Shown here: in pieces, positions 1 to 7,118 of the stretch
Layout: every line of letters starts with the position of its first letter
Position numbering within the stretch: position 1 is the stretch's first letter
Assembly: GCA_050740975.1 (NCBI GenBank)
Contig: JBOIEE010000137.1
Coordinates: forward strand, 1 to 8,181
Direction: 5' to 3'
Length of the DNA: 8,181 nt
Origin: JBOHHR01 sp050740975
Lineage (GTDB): Bacteria; Pseudomonadota; Gammaproteobacteria; JBOHHR01
Position numbers and translations under genes: made by a program
Notes under the pieces: model-generated
The model's database searches: none
What the model was told of the DNA's origin: nothing
The model's input: only the letters and a program-made list of their open reading frames with translations

Positions 1-311
1 TACGGGTTCCCACGATCAACGTCTCTTTAGTAGACCTAACTTTTTCAGCAGCCCGGGAGACGAGCGTGGAGGAAATAAACGCCATCATGCACGAAGTCTC
101 GGAAGGGGAGCTCAAAGGGATAGTCGAGTACAACGATAAGCCGCTGGTGTCTGTCGATTTCAATCACAATACCGCTTCCTGCGTGTTTGATGCGACGCTT
201 ACAAAAGTCATCGACGGCACTTTGGCAAAAGCTTTGGCTTGGTACGACAACGAGTGGGGATTTTCCAATCGCATGCTCGATGTGACGGTGGCGCTTGCGA
301 GCGCGCCATAG
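1..311 (+). CDS. gap: Glyceraldehyde-3-phosphate dehydrogenase, C-terminal part (5' truncated by window edge)
   Basis: This is the C-terminal ~100 residues of the phosphorylating NAD(P)-dependent GAPDH, which converts glyceraldehyde-3-phosphate to 1,3-bisphosphoglycerate in the cytosol. The frame is open from position 3 and already matches the family before any start codon: RVPTINVSLVDLTF, then TSVEEIN, PLVSVDFNH, FDAT, and the hallmark WYDNEWGFSNRM near the end. The GTG at 66 is therefore internal, and the true start and the catalytic Cys lie upstream of the window. The gene stops with TAG at 309-311. pgk begins 20 bp downstream, the usual gap-pgk pairing of consecutive enzymes, so co-transcription is likely. 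Family identity is very secure. Whether this is the glycolytic or Calvin-cycle type cannot be told from this fragment. Confidence 0.96.
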   Translation, partial: RVPTINVSLVDLTFSAARETSVEEINAIMHEVSEGELKGIVEYNDKPLVSVDFNHNTASCVFDATLTKVIDGTLAKALAWYDNEWGFSNRMLDVTVALASAP

Positions 312-320
312 TGATCGGGC

Positions 321-328
321 GGAGGTGA
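321..328 (+). promoter_or_regulatory. Strong Shine-Dalgarno site for pgk
   Basis: The sequence GGAGGTGA is a near-perfect anti-16S complement. Its GGAGG core is six bases before the ATG at 332. It is 15 bases from the alternative ATG at 341, so it favours 332 as the start of pgk. Confidence 0.75.
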
Positions 329-331
329 CAC

Positions 332-1537
332 ATGATCACCATGGCTGAGTGCAAACTCTCGAGAAAACGCGTCCTCCTGCGTGAGGATTTAAACGTTCCC
401 CTGAAAGACGGCAAGGTGGCGGATGACAGCCGTATTACTGCAGCCCTGCCGACCATTCGCCAGGCCCTTAAGGAGCGCGCGCGGGTGATCCTGATCTCTC
501 ATCTTGGACGCCCCGTGGAGGGCAAGTTTGATCCGGCTTTCTCTTTGGCGCCGGTAGCCGAACGCCTGTCCGCGTTATTGGCTCAACCGGTTTCCCTGAT
601 CCGAAACTGGCTGGATGGCGTGGAAGTCGCGGAGGGTGAGGCCGTGCTGTGCGAGAACGTGCGATTTACCCCCGGCGAGATGGACAACGATGATGGGTTG
701 GCAAGACGCATGGCCGCTCTGTGCGATATTTATGTCAACGATGCTTTTGCGACCGCACACCGTGCCCAGGCCTCTACCCATGGCATCGCAAAGTATGCAC
801 CGCGGGTATGTGCGGGACCCCTGCTCGCGGCAGAGATCGGCGCTTTAGAAAAGGCGTTGCGCGACCCCGCCCGGCCTTTGCTCGCCATCGTCGGGGGCGC
901 CAAGGTCTCCGGAAAGTTGGAAGTGCTCAGCTCGCTGTTGGAAAAAGTGGACATGTTCATCCCGGGTGGAGGCATTGCCAACACGTTTCTCAAAGCGGCG
1001 GGCTATCCCGTGGGCTCCTCGCTGTACGAAGAGCCGCTGGTAGGCATTGCTAAGCAGCTTTTAAAGACCGCGCTCGAAAAGGGAATACAGATCCCACTGC
1101 CGAGCGATGTTGTGTGCGCCAAAAAATTTGCCGAGGATTCCCAGGCCAGCATAAAGCTCGTGCGCGACGTCGCTGCTGATGATCTGATCTTGGACATCGG
1201 GCCACAGACCATCGCCGACTATTGCCGGCTGCTGCAAAACGCCGCTACCATCCTGTGGAACGGTCCCGTCGGGGTTTTCGAATTCCCGGCGTTCGAGTCC
1301 GGCACCAAGGCCATCGCCGCAGCGGTTGCCGAGAGCAAGGCGTTTTCCCTTGCCGGTGGGGGAGACACTCTGGCGGCGATCGCGAAATACGGGCTGGCCG
1401 ACCGGCTCTCCTATATATCGACCGGGGGAGGAGCATTTTTGGAATTTTTAGAGGGCAAGACATTGCCGGCGGTGGCGATCCTCAAAGAGCGTGCGCGCGC
1501 CAATCCCGGCGCGCTTCCTGCCTGCGAGGGCTATTGA
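332..1537 (+). CDS. pgk: Phosphoglycerate kinase
   Basis: A 401-residue cytosolic enzyme that transfers phosphate between 1,3-bisphosphoglycerate and ADP, making 3-phosphoglycerate and ATP (reversible; also used in the Calvin cycle and gluconeogenesis). Length is normal for bacterial PGK. Family motifs run in order: REDLNVPL (residues 17-24, substrate-binding Asp/Asn), SHLGRP (56-61), LCENVRF (106-112), VNDAFATAHRAQAS (135-148), GGAKVSGK (188-195), GGGIANTFL (212-220), WNGPVGVFE (309-317) and the nucleotide-loop GGGDT (342-346). The N-domain and C-domain halves are both complete, with no missing catalytic motif. The ATG at 332 is supported by the GGAGG site just upstream. It sits 20 bp after gap and 51 bp before pykA, consistent with one operon. 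Confidence 0.98.
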   Translation: MITMAECKLSRKRVLLREDLNVPLKDGKVADDSRITAALPTIRQALKERARVILISHLGRPVEGKFDPAFSLAPVAERLSALLAQPVSLIRNWLDGVEVAEGEAVLCENVRFTPGEMDNDDGLARRMAALCDIYVNDAFATAHRAQASTHGIAKYAPRVCAGPLLAAEIGALEKALRDPARPLLAIVGGAKVSGKLEVLSSLLEKVDMFIPGGGIANTFLKAAGYPVGSSLYEEPLVGIAKQLLKTALEKGIQIPLPSDVVCAKKFAEDSQASIKLVRDVAADDLILDIGPQTIADYCRLLQNAATILWNGPVGVFEFPAFESGTKAIAAAVAESKAFSLAGGGDTLAAIAKYGLADRLSYISTGGGAFLEFLEGKTLPAVAILKERARANPGALPACEGY

Positions 1538-1588
1538 CGCAAAGGCAAACCGGGATGATCTCCTCGTTTTCCAAGACCTGAGCGGCCC

Positions 1589-3061
1589 GTGCTGTCTTCT
1601 AGGGCGGTAGTTGGGGCGGTGCGTCGAACGAAGATCGTCGCTACGCTTGGGCCCGCGACCGACGACGAGGCGATCTTCAAAAAACTGATCACGGCCGGGG
1701 TGGACGTAGTCAGGCTGAATTATTCCCACCAGGCCAGAGAGAAGCATGCGGCGCGCGTGCAAAAACTGCGAGAGCTCACGCAACAGATTGGTGCGGAAGT
1801 CGGGGTTATCGCGGATCTGCGCGGCCCCAAAATCCGGATCGAGCGATTTAAAAACGAGTCCGTCTACCTGCAGGACGGGGATGAGTTCACCTTAGACGTT
1901 GAGCTTGACCCCAATGAAGGGGACGAATCCCACGTCGGCGTTACCTACAAAGACCTCCCCAAAGATCTTAGACGAGGGGATACCCTGCTCGTCGACGATG
2001 GTCGAATCATACTCAAGGTTGAGCGCATCGTGGGCGGTTGCGTGGAGTGCGTAGTTCTGTTAGGCGGCCTTATGTCGAACGGCAAAGGGCTTAACCGCGA
2101 AGGGGGGGGGCTGTCCGCCAAGGCGCTCACTCCAAAGGACCGGGGGGATATTCGCCATGCCGTCGAACTGGGGGTGGATTACATCGCCGTCTCTTTTCCC
2201 CGCAATGGCGAGGACATTCAGGCGGCGCGGCGCTTGGTGGAAAAAGCAGGCGGACGCTGCGGGATCATCGCCAAAATCGAACGGGCGGAAGCTTTGGACC
2301 ACCTCGAAGAGATCATCCTAGCAGCCGACGGGATCATGATCGCGCGCGGCGATCTGGGTGTTGAAATCGGTGATGCGGCGCTACCCCCGGTGCAAAAACG
2401 CCTGATCCGCTTGGCAAGGGGGAAGAATCGGTTGGTGATCACCGCCACCCAGATGATGGATTCCATGATCCATAATTTAATGCCTACGCGGGCTGAAGTG
2501 TTCGATGTGGCGAACGCCGTGCTCGACGGGACAGACGCGGTTATGTTATCCGCCGAGACCAGTGTGGGCCAGTTTCCGGAAAAGGTCGTAGAGGCGATGG
2601 CCCGCATCTGTCTGGTGACGGAGGCGAGCACGGGTGCATCCGGTGCCGATTATCGGATCGATCAGTCGTTTCAGCGGGTCGATGAGGCCATCGCTATGTC
2701 TACCATGTACGCCGCCAATCACGTCGGGGCTAAAGCCATCGCCGCGCTCACCGAGACCGGCGCCACCTGCATGTGGATGTCCCGCGTGCGCTCGGCTATT
2801 CCCATCTTTGCCTTCACCCGCCACCGGGAGACCTGTCGCCGGGTCACTCTTTGCCGGGGTGTCTACCCCATTAATTTCGATATCACGCACACCGATTTTC
2901 TGGCGGCCAACAAGGAGATGATCGACCATCTTCTGAAACTCAAGGTGGTCAAAGACGGGGATGTCGTGATCATCACCAAGGGCGATCTGCGGGGCCGCCA
3001 AGGCGGTACCAACGGCATGAAGATTTTGAGAGTGGGTGAACTGGTTGCCGACACCGCGTGA
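1589..3061 (+). CDS. pykA: Pyruvate kinase, PykA-like
   Basis: Pyruvate kinase converts phosphoenolpyruvate and ADP to pyruvate and ATP, the last step of glycolysis. The protein is 490 residues from the GTG at 1589. An alternative GTG at 1619 gives a 480-residue form beginning directly at the conserved RRTKIVATLGPAT block. Neither has a convincing ribosome site, so the start is uncertain. Motifs: VRLNYSH (41-47), DLRGPKIR (76-83), IIAKIERAEA (226-235, with the phosphoryl-transfer Lys229), the Mg/PEP loop MIARGDLGVEIG (250-261), ITATQMMDSM (284-293), PTRAEVFDVANAVLDGTDAVMLSAET (299-324), and a C-terminal regulatory-type domain from about 360. GGGLSAKALTPKD and AVSFPRNGED resemble E. coli PykA more than PykF, as judged from memory of those sequences. 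A run of nine G lies inside the gene at 2102-2110. The aldolase follows 77 bp after the stop. Confidence 0.96.
   Translation: MLSSRAVVGAVRRTKIVATLGPATDDEAIFKKLITAGVDVVRLNYSHQAREKHAARVQKLRELTQQIGAEVGVIADLRGPKIRIERFKNESVYLQDGDEFTLDVELDPNEGDESHVGVTYKDLPKDLRRGDTLLVDDGRIILKVERIVGGCVECVVLLGGLMSNGKGLNREGGGLSAKALTPKDRGDIRHAVELGVDYIAVSFPRNGEDIQAARRLVEKAGGRCGIIAKIERAEALDHLEEIILAADGIMIARGDLGVEIGDAALPPVQKRLIRLARGKNRLVITATQMMDSMIHNLMPTRAEVFDVANAVLDGTDAVMLSAETSVGQFPEKVVEAMARICLVTEASTGASGADYRIDQSFQRVDEAIAMSTMYAANHVGAKAIAALTETGATCMWMSRVRSAIPIFAFTRHRETCRRVTLCRGVYPINFDITHTDFLAANKEMIDHLLKLKVVKDGDVVIITKGDLRGRQGGTNGMKILRVGELVADTA
2102..2110 (+). repeat. G9 homopolymer inside pykA
   Basis: Nine consecutive G encode the triple glycine of the conserved EGGGLSA block. 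The frame is intact as given. A tract of this length is prone to slippage in replication and to length errors in sequencing. Confidence 0.9.
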
Positions 3062-3094
3062 GCGGCTCCCTAGAACCGATTTATGCCCCTATCG

Positions 3095-3100
3095 TATACT
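3095..3100 (+). promoter_or_regulatory. Possible internal promoter (-10-like TATACT) ahead of the aldolase gene
   Basis: TATACT is a close match to the sigma-70 -10 consensus and lies in the 77-bp gap between pykA and the aldolase start. No good -35 is present at 16-18 bp upstream; the best candidate, TAGAAC at 3071-3076, is weak. The same TATACTTT octamer recurs upstream of the VOC gene. It may be an extra promoter for the aldolase, but this rests on the hexamer alone. Confidence 0.35.
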
Positions 3101-3138
3101 TTGCTATCCTTGAAAACATGAGAGTGAGGAATAGGCTG

Positions 3139-4167
3139 ATGTCGGGACAAGAGCTTGAGAGCACCGCAAACTTACTAATCGCTCGAGGAAAGGGTATCCT
3201 CGCCATAGACGAGAGCTTGCCTTCGATAAAAAAGCGCTTCGACAGCATCGGGGTGGAGTCCACGCCCGAGACTCGGCGCGCTTATCGCGACCTGTTGATA
3301 ACGACCAAGGGCGCTGAACAATACATCAGTGGCATGATTCTTTTTGATGAAACCATTCGCCAATCGACTGCCGATGGAACGCTGTTTCCCCAGGTTATGA
3401 AAAAGGTGGGCATTATTCCGGGGATCAAAGTGGACCAGGGTGCCAAAGATCTCGCCGGGCACCCGGGAGAGAAAATCACCGAAGGATTGGATGGTTTGCG
3501 CGAGCGCTTGAAGGAATATTATGAACTGGGGGCCCGCTTCGCAAAATGGCGGGCCGTGATCACCATAGAGGAGGGTCTTCCTACTGCCGGATGCATTAGC
3601 GCGAACGCGCAGGCTTTGGCGCGCTATGCGGCCCTTGGTCAAGAAGCCAGTCTCGTCCCGGTGGTCGAACCGGAAGTGTTAATGGACGCGTCCAACACCG
3701 TTGATCGCTGCTATGAGGTGACTGAGGCAACCTTGCGCAGCGTGTTTAGCGCGCTCTGTGAGCAGCGGGTAGTGTTGGAACGTCTAGTGCTCAAGACCAA
3801 CATGGTGGTGTCGGGCAAACAGTGCGGAACACAAGCTGGAATTGAAGAAGTAGCTGCGAAGACGGTGCGTTGCTTGCAAAACTCGGTGCCAGCGGCGGTC
3901 GCCGGGATCGTGTTCTTGTCCGGCGGGCAGAGCGCTAAATTGGCGACCGCTCATCTTAACGCCATTAATGCTATAGCCGGCAAAAGTCCATGGCCGCTCA
4001 GCTTCTCATTTGGCCGCGCACTGCAGGAACCCTCTCTCAAGATCTGGGCTGGAAAGCACACCAACCACGAGGCCGCCCAAAAGGCGCTCTATCACCGCGA
4101 AAAGTGCAACAGCCTGGCTTGCTTGGGACAATATACCCCCGCTATGGAGCAGGACCTCGCCGCTTAA
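3139..4167 (+). CDS. Class I (Schiff-base) fructose-bisphosphate aldolase
   Basis: It reversibly cleaves fructose-1,6-bisphosphate to dihydroxyacetone phosphate and glyceraldehyde-3-phosphate, in glycolysis, gluconeogenesis or the Calvin cycle. The 342-residue protein belongs to the animal/plant-like class I family, not the zinc-dependent class II type. Numbered from the ATG at 3139: AIDESLPSIKKRF (22-34, with the conserved Asp), FAKWRAV (134-140, with Lys136), VPVVEPEV (173-180, with Glu177), LVLKTNM (216-222, with the Schiff-base Lys219) and FLSGGQS (259-265, phosphate loop). The C-terminus lacks the terminal Tyr of the vertebrate enzymes. The start at 3139 is chosen because GAGGA at 3126-3130 lies eight bases upstream and homology begins at SGQELESTANLL. 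Starts at 3058 (overlapping the pykA stop) and 3118 only add unconserved residues. It is the last gene of the gap-pgk-pykA run and ends 21 bp from convergent purC. Confidence 0.96.
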   Translation: MSGQELESTANLLIARGKGILAIDESLPSIKKRFDSIGVESTPETRRAYRDLLITTKGAEQYISGMILFDETIRQSTADGTLFPQVMKKVGIIPGIKVDQGAKDLAGHPGEKITEGLDGLRERLKEYYELGARFAKWRAVITIEEGLPTAGCISANAQALARYAALGQEASLVPVVEPEVLMDASNTVDRCYEVTEATLRSVFSALCEQRVVLERLVLKTNMVVSGKQCGTQAGIEEVAAKTVRCLQNSVPAAVAGIVFLSGGQSAKLATAHLNAINAIAGKSPWPLSFSFGRALQEPSLKIWAGKHTNHEAAQKALYHREKCNSLACLGQYTPAMEQDLAA

Positions 4168-4188
4168 TGCCCTAGCCGACAGTTCTGA

Positions 4189-5103
4189 CTAAGAGATCAA
4201 GCGTTGTCTCGCCTCCCGGTATTTGGCCGCGGTTTTGGCAATGATCTCCGGCGGTAGCCGAGGCGCGGGAGGTTTCTTGTTCCAACTTAGGCGCTCTAGG
4301 TAATCACGCACGAACTGTTTGTCGAAGCTAGGGGGGTTGGTGCCGACCACATACCCATCGGCTGGCCAGAAACGAGAAGAGTCCGGGGTTAATGCCTCGT
4401 CGATCAGCACCAGATTGTCTTCGGGGTCCATACCGAACTCAAATTTGGTGTCGGCGATGATGATTCCCTTCTCCAGGGCATAGGCGGCAGCTTGGCGATA
4501 AAGCCCGAGGCTGATATCACGCACTTGTTCCGCACGTGCTGTCCCCAGTAGTTTAACGGTGATTGCGAAATCGATGTTCTCATCGTGTGCGCCGATCTCA
4601 GCTTTAGTGGAAGGGGTGTACAGAGGTTCGGGCAGTTGCTGGGCCAATTTTAAACCGTGGGGCAGTTTGATACCGCAAACAGTGCCGCTGCGCTGGTAAT
4701 CCTTCCATCCAGAACCGATGAGGTATCCGCGCACGATGGCTTCCACCGGGAGTGGCTTGAGCCGGTGCACCACAACAGCCCGTCCTGCGACTAACGCCCG
4801 TTCTTCGGTGTGCGGTAAAGCGGCTTCCAGAGAAACATCTGCCCGGTGGTTTCTCACCAACGTTCGGGTGCGCTGGAACCAAAAATCGGAGAGGGCCGTC
4901 AGCACCTCGCCTTTCCCCGGTATGGGATCGGGCAACACCACATCGAAAGCGGATAGCCTATCGGTGGTGACGATCAAAAGGTGGTCATCCTCCAGCGCAT
5001 AGATATCGCGAACCTTACCTTTGCTGACCAGCGGCAAGCTGCGAATATCTGAGTCGAACAGGGGTCTAACAGCAGCCTGGGTATCGTGTTGGTACTCTCG
5101 CAT
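4189..5103 (-). CDS. purC: Phosphoribosylaminoimidazole-succinocarboxamide synthase (SAICAR synthetase)
   Basis: This enzyme uses ATP to join aspartate to CAIR, giving SAICAR, in de novo purine synthesis in the cytosol. The 304 residues correspond to the longer, yeast-like PurC type rather than the ~237-residue E. coli type. Visible signatures: SKGKVRDIY (27-35, nucleotide-binding N-terminus), TTDRLSAFDVVLPDPIPGKG (46-65), PLPVEAIVRGYLIGSGWKDY (117-136), TPSTKAEIGAHDENI (163-177), IIADTKFEFG (215-224) and IDEALTPDSSRFW (234-246, the second PurC signature). All active-site blocks appear intact. The ATG at 5103 is the natural start, although only a weak ribosome site precedes it. It stands alone, convergent with the aldolase gene and divergent from the VOC gene. 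No hairpin terminator is visible in the 21 bp between it and the aldolase gene. Confidence 0.97.
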   Translation of the reverse strand: MREYQHDTQAAVRPLFDSDIRSLPLVSKGKVRDIYALEDDHLLIVTTDRLSAFDVVLPDPIPGKGEVLTALSDFWFQRTRTLVRNHRADVSLEAALPHTEERALVAGRAVVVHRLKPLPVEAIVRGYLIGSGWKDYQRSGTVCGIKLPHGLKLAQQLPEPLYTPSTKAEIGAHDENIDFAITVKLLGTARAEQVRDISLGLYRQAAAYALEKGIIIADTKFEFGMDPEDNLVLIDEALTPDSSRFWPADGYVVGTNPPSFDKQFVRDYLERLSWNKKPPAPRLPPEIIAKTAAKYREARQRLIS

Positions 5104-5170
5104 GAGGTTCTCGCTCTGGTTTAATCATTAACAGGGGGATTCTTAGTATACTTTCGCGAGGGTTGCTCGC
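5104..5170. promoter_or_regulatory. Divergent purC / VOC-gene control region
   Basis: This 67-bp region must carry the signals for both neighbours. AGTATACT (5145-5152) is self-complementary, so it reads as a TATACT -10-like hexamer in both directions. No clear -35 is seen for either. TTAATCATTAA (5121-5131) is an 11-base palindrome that could be an operator. Directly before the VOC start, GCGAG (5156-5160) and CTCGC (5166-5170) can pair around a five-base loop and would hide the GAGGG ribosome site at 5158-5162. Promoter function is inferred. Confidence 0.45.
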
Positions 5171-5584
5171 ATGAAAGAAAAACCGCGTCGAACCTTGGGA
5201 ATACACCATATCGCGCTCAAGGTCCAGGATCTCGATGCCTGTGAACGGTTTTATGTGGAGCTTCTGGGCATGTCCGTGGAATGGCGCCCAGATACGGACA
5301 ACGTTTATTTATCTTCCGGAAACGACAATCTCGCTTTGCATCGCCTAGCGGGCGAGACGGTTCGCGCCGGTCCCCAAAATCTCGATCATATAGGCTTTAT
5401 CGTCGATTCCCCGGAGCAGGTGGATGTCTGGTACCAGTTTTTAGACAGGAATAAGGTGGCGATGAAACAGCCGCCCCGCACCCACCGCGACGGATCACGG
5501 AGTTTTTACTGTGAGGACCCCGACCATAATAGTGTGCAGATAATCTATCACCCGCCTATCGCGAAGCGCTTAGCCAACGCGTGA
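5171..5584 (+). CDS. VOC-superfamily (glyoxalase/bleomycin-resistance/dioxygenase fold) protein
   Basis: A 137-residue single-module VOC protein: two beta-alpha-beta-beta-beta units that normally form a metal site at a dimer interface. The first unit opens with LGIHHIALKVQDLDACERFYVELLGM (9-34, His12/His13). A second His is at 57 (LALHRL). The second unit opens with LDHIGFIVDSPEQVDVWYQFL (71-91, His73). The closing strand reads FYCEDPDHNSVQIIYH (112-127), where VOC enzymes commonly have DPDGNxIE with a Glu metal ligand; here the position is Gln123. It could therefore be a metal-binding variant or a non-catalytic ligand-binding protein. Substrate cannot be predicted; VOC includes lactoylglutathione lyases, extradiol dioxygenases and antibiotic-resistance proteins. 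Its 3' end overlaps the convergent trmB stop by 15 bp. Confidence 0.85.
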   Translation: MKEKPRRTLGIHHIALKVQDLDACERFYVELLGMSVEWRPDTDNVYLSSGNDNLALHRLAGETVRAGPQNLDHIGFIVDSPEQVDVWYQFLDRNKVAMKQPPRTHRDGSRSFYCEDPDHNSVQIIYHPPIAKRLANA

Positions 5585-6292
5585 TGACGCATCGCCTTCT
5601 GCGCAGACAGCGTACACGAATTCCCTGATCTTATACCCCAATTTTCGGGCGCGAGACTCATAACGAGTCAGTGGGCGCCAACGCGGTCTCGGCGCATGCA
5701 CCGCATCACCGGCTAAATTGCTTAGCCCGTTTTCTTGGGCCATGACTTTCTGAATATGAACCGCGTAGTCATCCCAGTCCGTGGCGATGAATAAGCGACC
5801 GTGTTCGCTTAACGCATTTTGCAGCATTTCTACGAACCGGGGCTGGAGCAAGCGACGCTTGTGATGCTTTCGCTTGGGCCAAGGATCGGGGAAAAACAAG
5901 TAAATGGCCTCCAGAGTGCGCTCGGAAATGCGGTGCGAGAGTACCCGCACGACATCATCCGCGAATAAACGTACGTTCCTCAGGGATCGATTATGAATGG
6001 CTTGTAGTAGGCGGCCAAGTGCTGGTCGGTAGACTTCCACGCCGATGTAGTCGTTCTCGGGGTGGTCTCCGGCTAGAAAAACCAAGGTCTCGCCGGTGCC
6101 GCAACCGATTTCCAGGATCCGCGGCGCCGAGCGCTTGAATACGGCGTCAAACACCAATGGATCCTCCCCAGCTGGGATTAAATAGCGCTGGCCGAGGGTT
6201 TCCAGTGCGCGTTGTTGGGCCGCTGTTATACGGCCTTCGCGACGAACATAACTGCAGACGGGGAGCTGGGTACGCGAAGGAAGTTTCTTGAT
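5570..6292 (-). CDS. trmB: tRNA (guanine-N7-)-methyltransferase TrmB (5' end uncertain)
   Basis: TrmB uses SAM to methylate N7 of guanine 46 in the tRNA variable loop. Seen: SAM motif I LEIGCGTGETLVFLA, then IGVEVYRPALGRLL, and the signature LFFPDPWPKRKHHKRRLLQPRF, followed by FIATDWDDYAVH. The first ordinary start codon in frame is a TTG at 6157, which encodes only 195 residues beginning at VFDAVFKR. The conserved N-terminal block of the family (YVRREGRITAAQQRALE, then GQRYLIP) is encoded upstream, at about 6250-6170, in the same open frame. From there back into thiG there is no in-frame ATG, GTG or TTG. The 5' limit given here is an ATC at 6292, six bases after AAAAGG (6304-6299), yielding 240 residues. 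It is a proposal only. The ATC lies 20 bp after the thiG stop, as expected for a thiG-trmB transcript. The function is secure; the start is not. Confidence 0.85.
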   Translation of the reverse strand: MKKLPSRTQLPVCSYVRREGRITAAQQRALETLGQRYLIPAGEDPLVFDAVFKRSAPRILEIGCGTGETLVFLAGDHPENDYIGVEVYRPALGRLLQAIHNRSLRNVRLFADDVVRVLSHRISERTLEAIYLFFPDPWPKRKHHKRRLLQPRFVEMLQNALSEHGRLFIATDWDDYAVHIQKVMAQENGLSNLAGDAVHAPRPRWRPLTRYESRARKLGYKIREFVYAVCAEGDASSRVG

Positions 6293-6312
6293 TCTAAACC
6301 TTTTACGGAGCC

Positions 6313-7113
6313 TTAGAAGAAAGCCCCGTCGATAGGGGAAGAAGCACTGGCATAGGCACGTCTTGGCATGCGCCCCGCCAAATACGCCTCCCGGCCCGCC
6401 TCAATCGCTTTACGCATCGCAGAAGCCATTAACACGGGGTTTTTCGCTTCCGCGATCGCGGTATTCATGAGCACGCCATCGCAACCGAGCTCCATTGCAA
6501 TCGTGGCATCCGACGCGGTGCCGACGCCTGCATCGACCAGGATGGGTACACGAGCGTTCTCCACGATGGTGCGAATGTTATACGGGTTTCGGATCCCTAA
6601 CCCGGAACCAATCGGCGCTGCGAGTGGCATGACTGCTACACAACCTAATTCTTCGAATCGCTTCGCCATAATCGGGTCATCATTGGTATAGACCATTACC
6701 TTAAACCCCTCCGCGAGGAGTGTTGTTGCGGCGGCCAAGGTTTCCGGGATGGCGGGGAAAAGGGTTCTGGGATCCCCCAGCACTTCGAGTTTGACCAGCT
6801 CGTGCCCGAGCAACTCTCGCGCCATGCGGCAGGTTCTCAGGGCGGACTCCGTGTCAAAACACCCCGCGGTGTTTGGAAGAATAGTGTATCGATCGGGGGG
6901 CAGCACATCTAACAGGTTAGGTTGGCTTGGATCTTGGCCGATGTTTGCGCGTCGAATGGCCACGGTTACGATCTCAGCTCCGCTGGCCTCAATGGCGCGC
7001 CGGGTCTGCTCCAGGCTCCTGTACTTGCCGCTACCGACAAGGAGTCGAGAATGGTAACGCGCTCCTGCGATCAGGAGCGTATCGCCTGTTTTCTTTGGCT
7101 CTGGCATGGCCAT
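6313..7113 (-). CDS. thiG: Thiazole synthase ThiG
   Basis: ThiG is the TIM-barrel enzyme that forms the thiazole phosphate of thiamin from 1-deoxy-D-xylulose 5-phosphate, dehydroglycine (from ThiH or ThiO) and the ThiS thiocarboxylate. The 266 residues cover the full family length. Motifs: SRLLVGSGKY (22-31), IVTVAIRR (48-55), LLPNTAGCF-type block LPNTAGCFDTESALRT (79-94), VKLEVLGD (107-114, with the Schiff-base Lys108), GFKVMVYTNDDPI, PLAAPIGSGLGI (phosphate loop), VPILVDAGVGTASDA, and GVLMNTAIAEAKNP near the C-terminus. The ATG at 7113 or the one at 7107 could start it. Neither has a clear ribosome site, because a palindromic element ends only five bases upstream of 7113. trmB follows, as in many beta- and gammaproteobacteria, but the usual preceding thiS is absent from the adjacent DNA. 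Confidence 0.97.
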   Translation of the reverse strand: MAMPEPKKTGDTLLIAGARYHSRLLVGSGKYRSLEQTRRAIEASGAEIVTVAIRRANIGQDPSQPNLLDVLPPDRYTILPNTAGCFDTESALRTCRMARELLGHELVKLEVLGDPRTLFPAIPETLAAATTLLAEGFKVMVYTNDDPIMAKRFEELGCVAVMPLAAPIGSGLGIRNPYNIRTIVENARVPILVDAGVGTASDATIAMELGCDGVLMNTAIAEAKNPVLMASAMRKAIEAGREAYLAGRMPRRAYASASSPIDGAFF

Positions 7114-7118
7114 GCGGG

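Noticed and set aside
66..311. GTG at 66 as the start of a short gene
   Set aside because: The same frame is open and GAPDH-like from position 3, so this GTG is an internal valine codon.
2218..2631. 137-residue minus-strand open frame inside pykA
   Set aside because: It is antisense to highly conserved pyruvate kinase codons and has no family-like sequence.
3058..3138. GTG at 3058 (or ATG at 3118) as the aldolase start, overlapping pykA
   Set aside because: The added residues are not family-like, and a ribosome site (GAGGA) sits correctly for the ATG at 3139.
4168..4188. Bidirectional terminator between the aldolase gene and purC
   Set aside because: The 21-bp gap contains no stem with a T-run on either strand.
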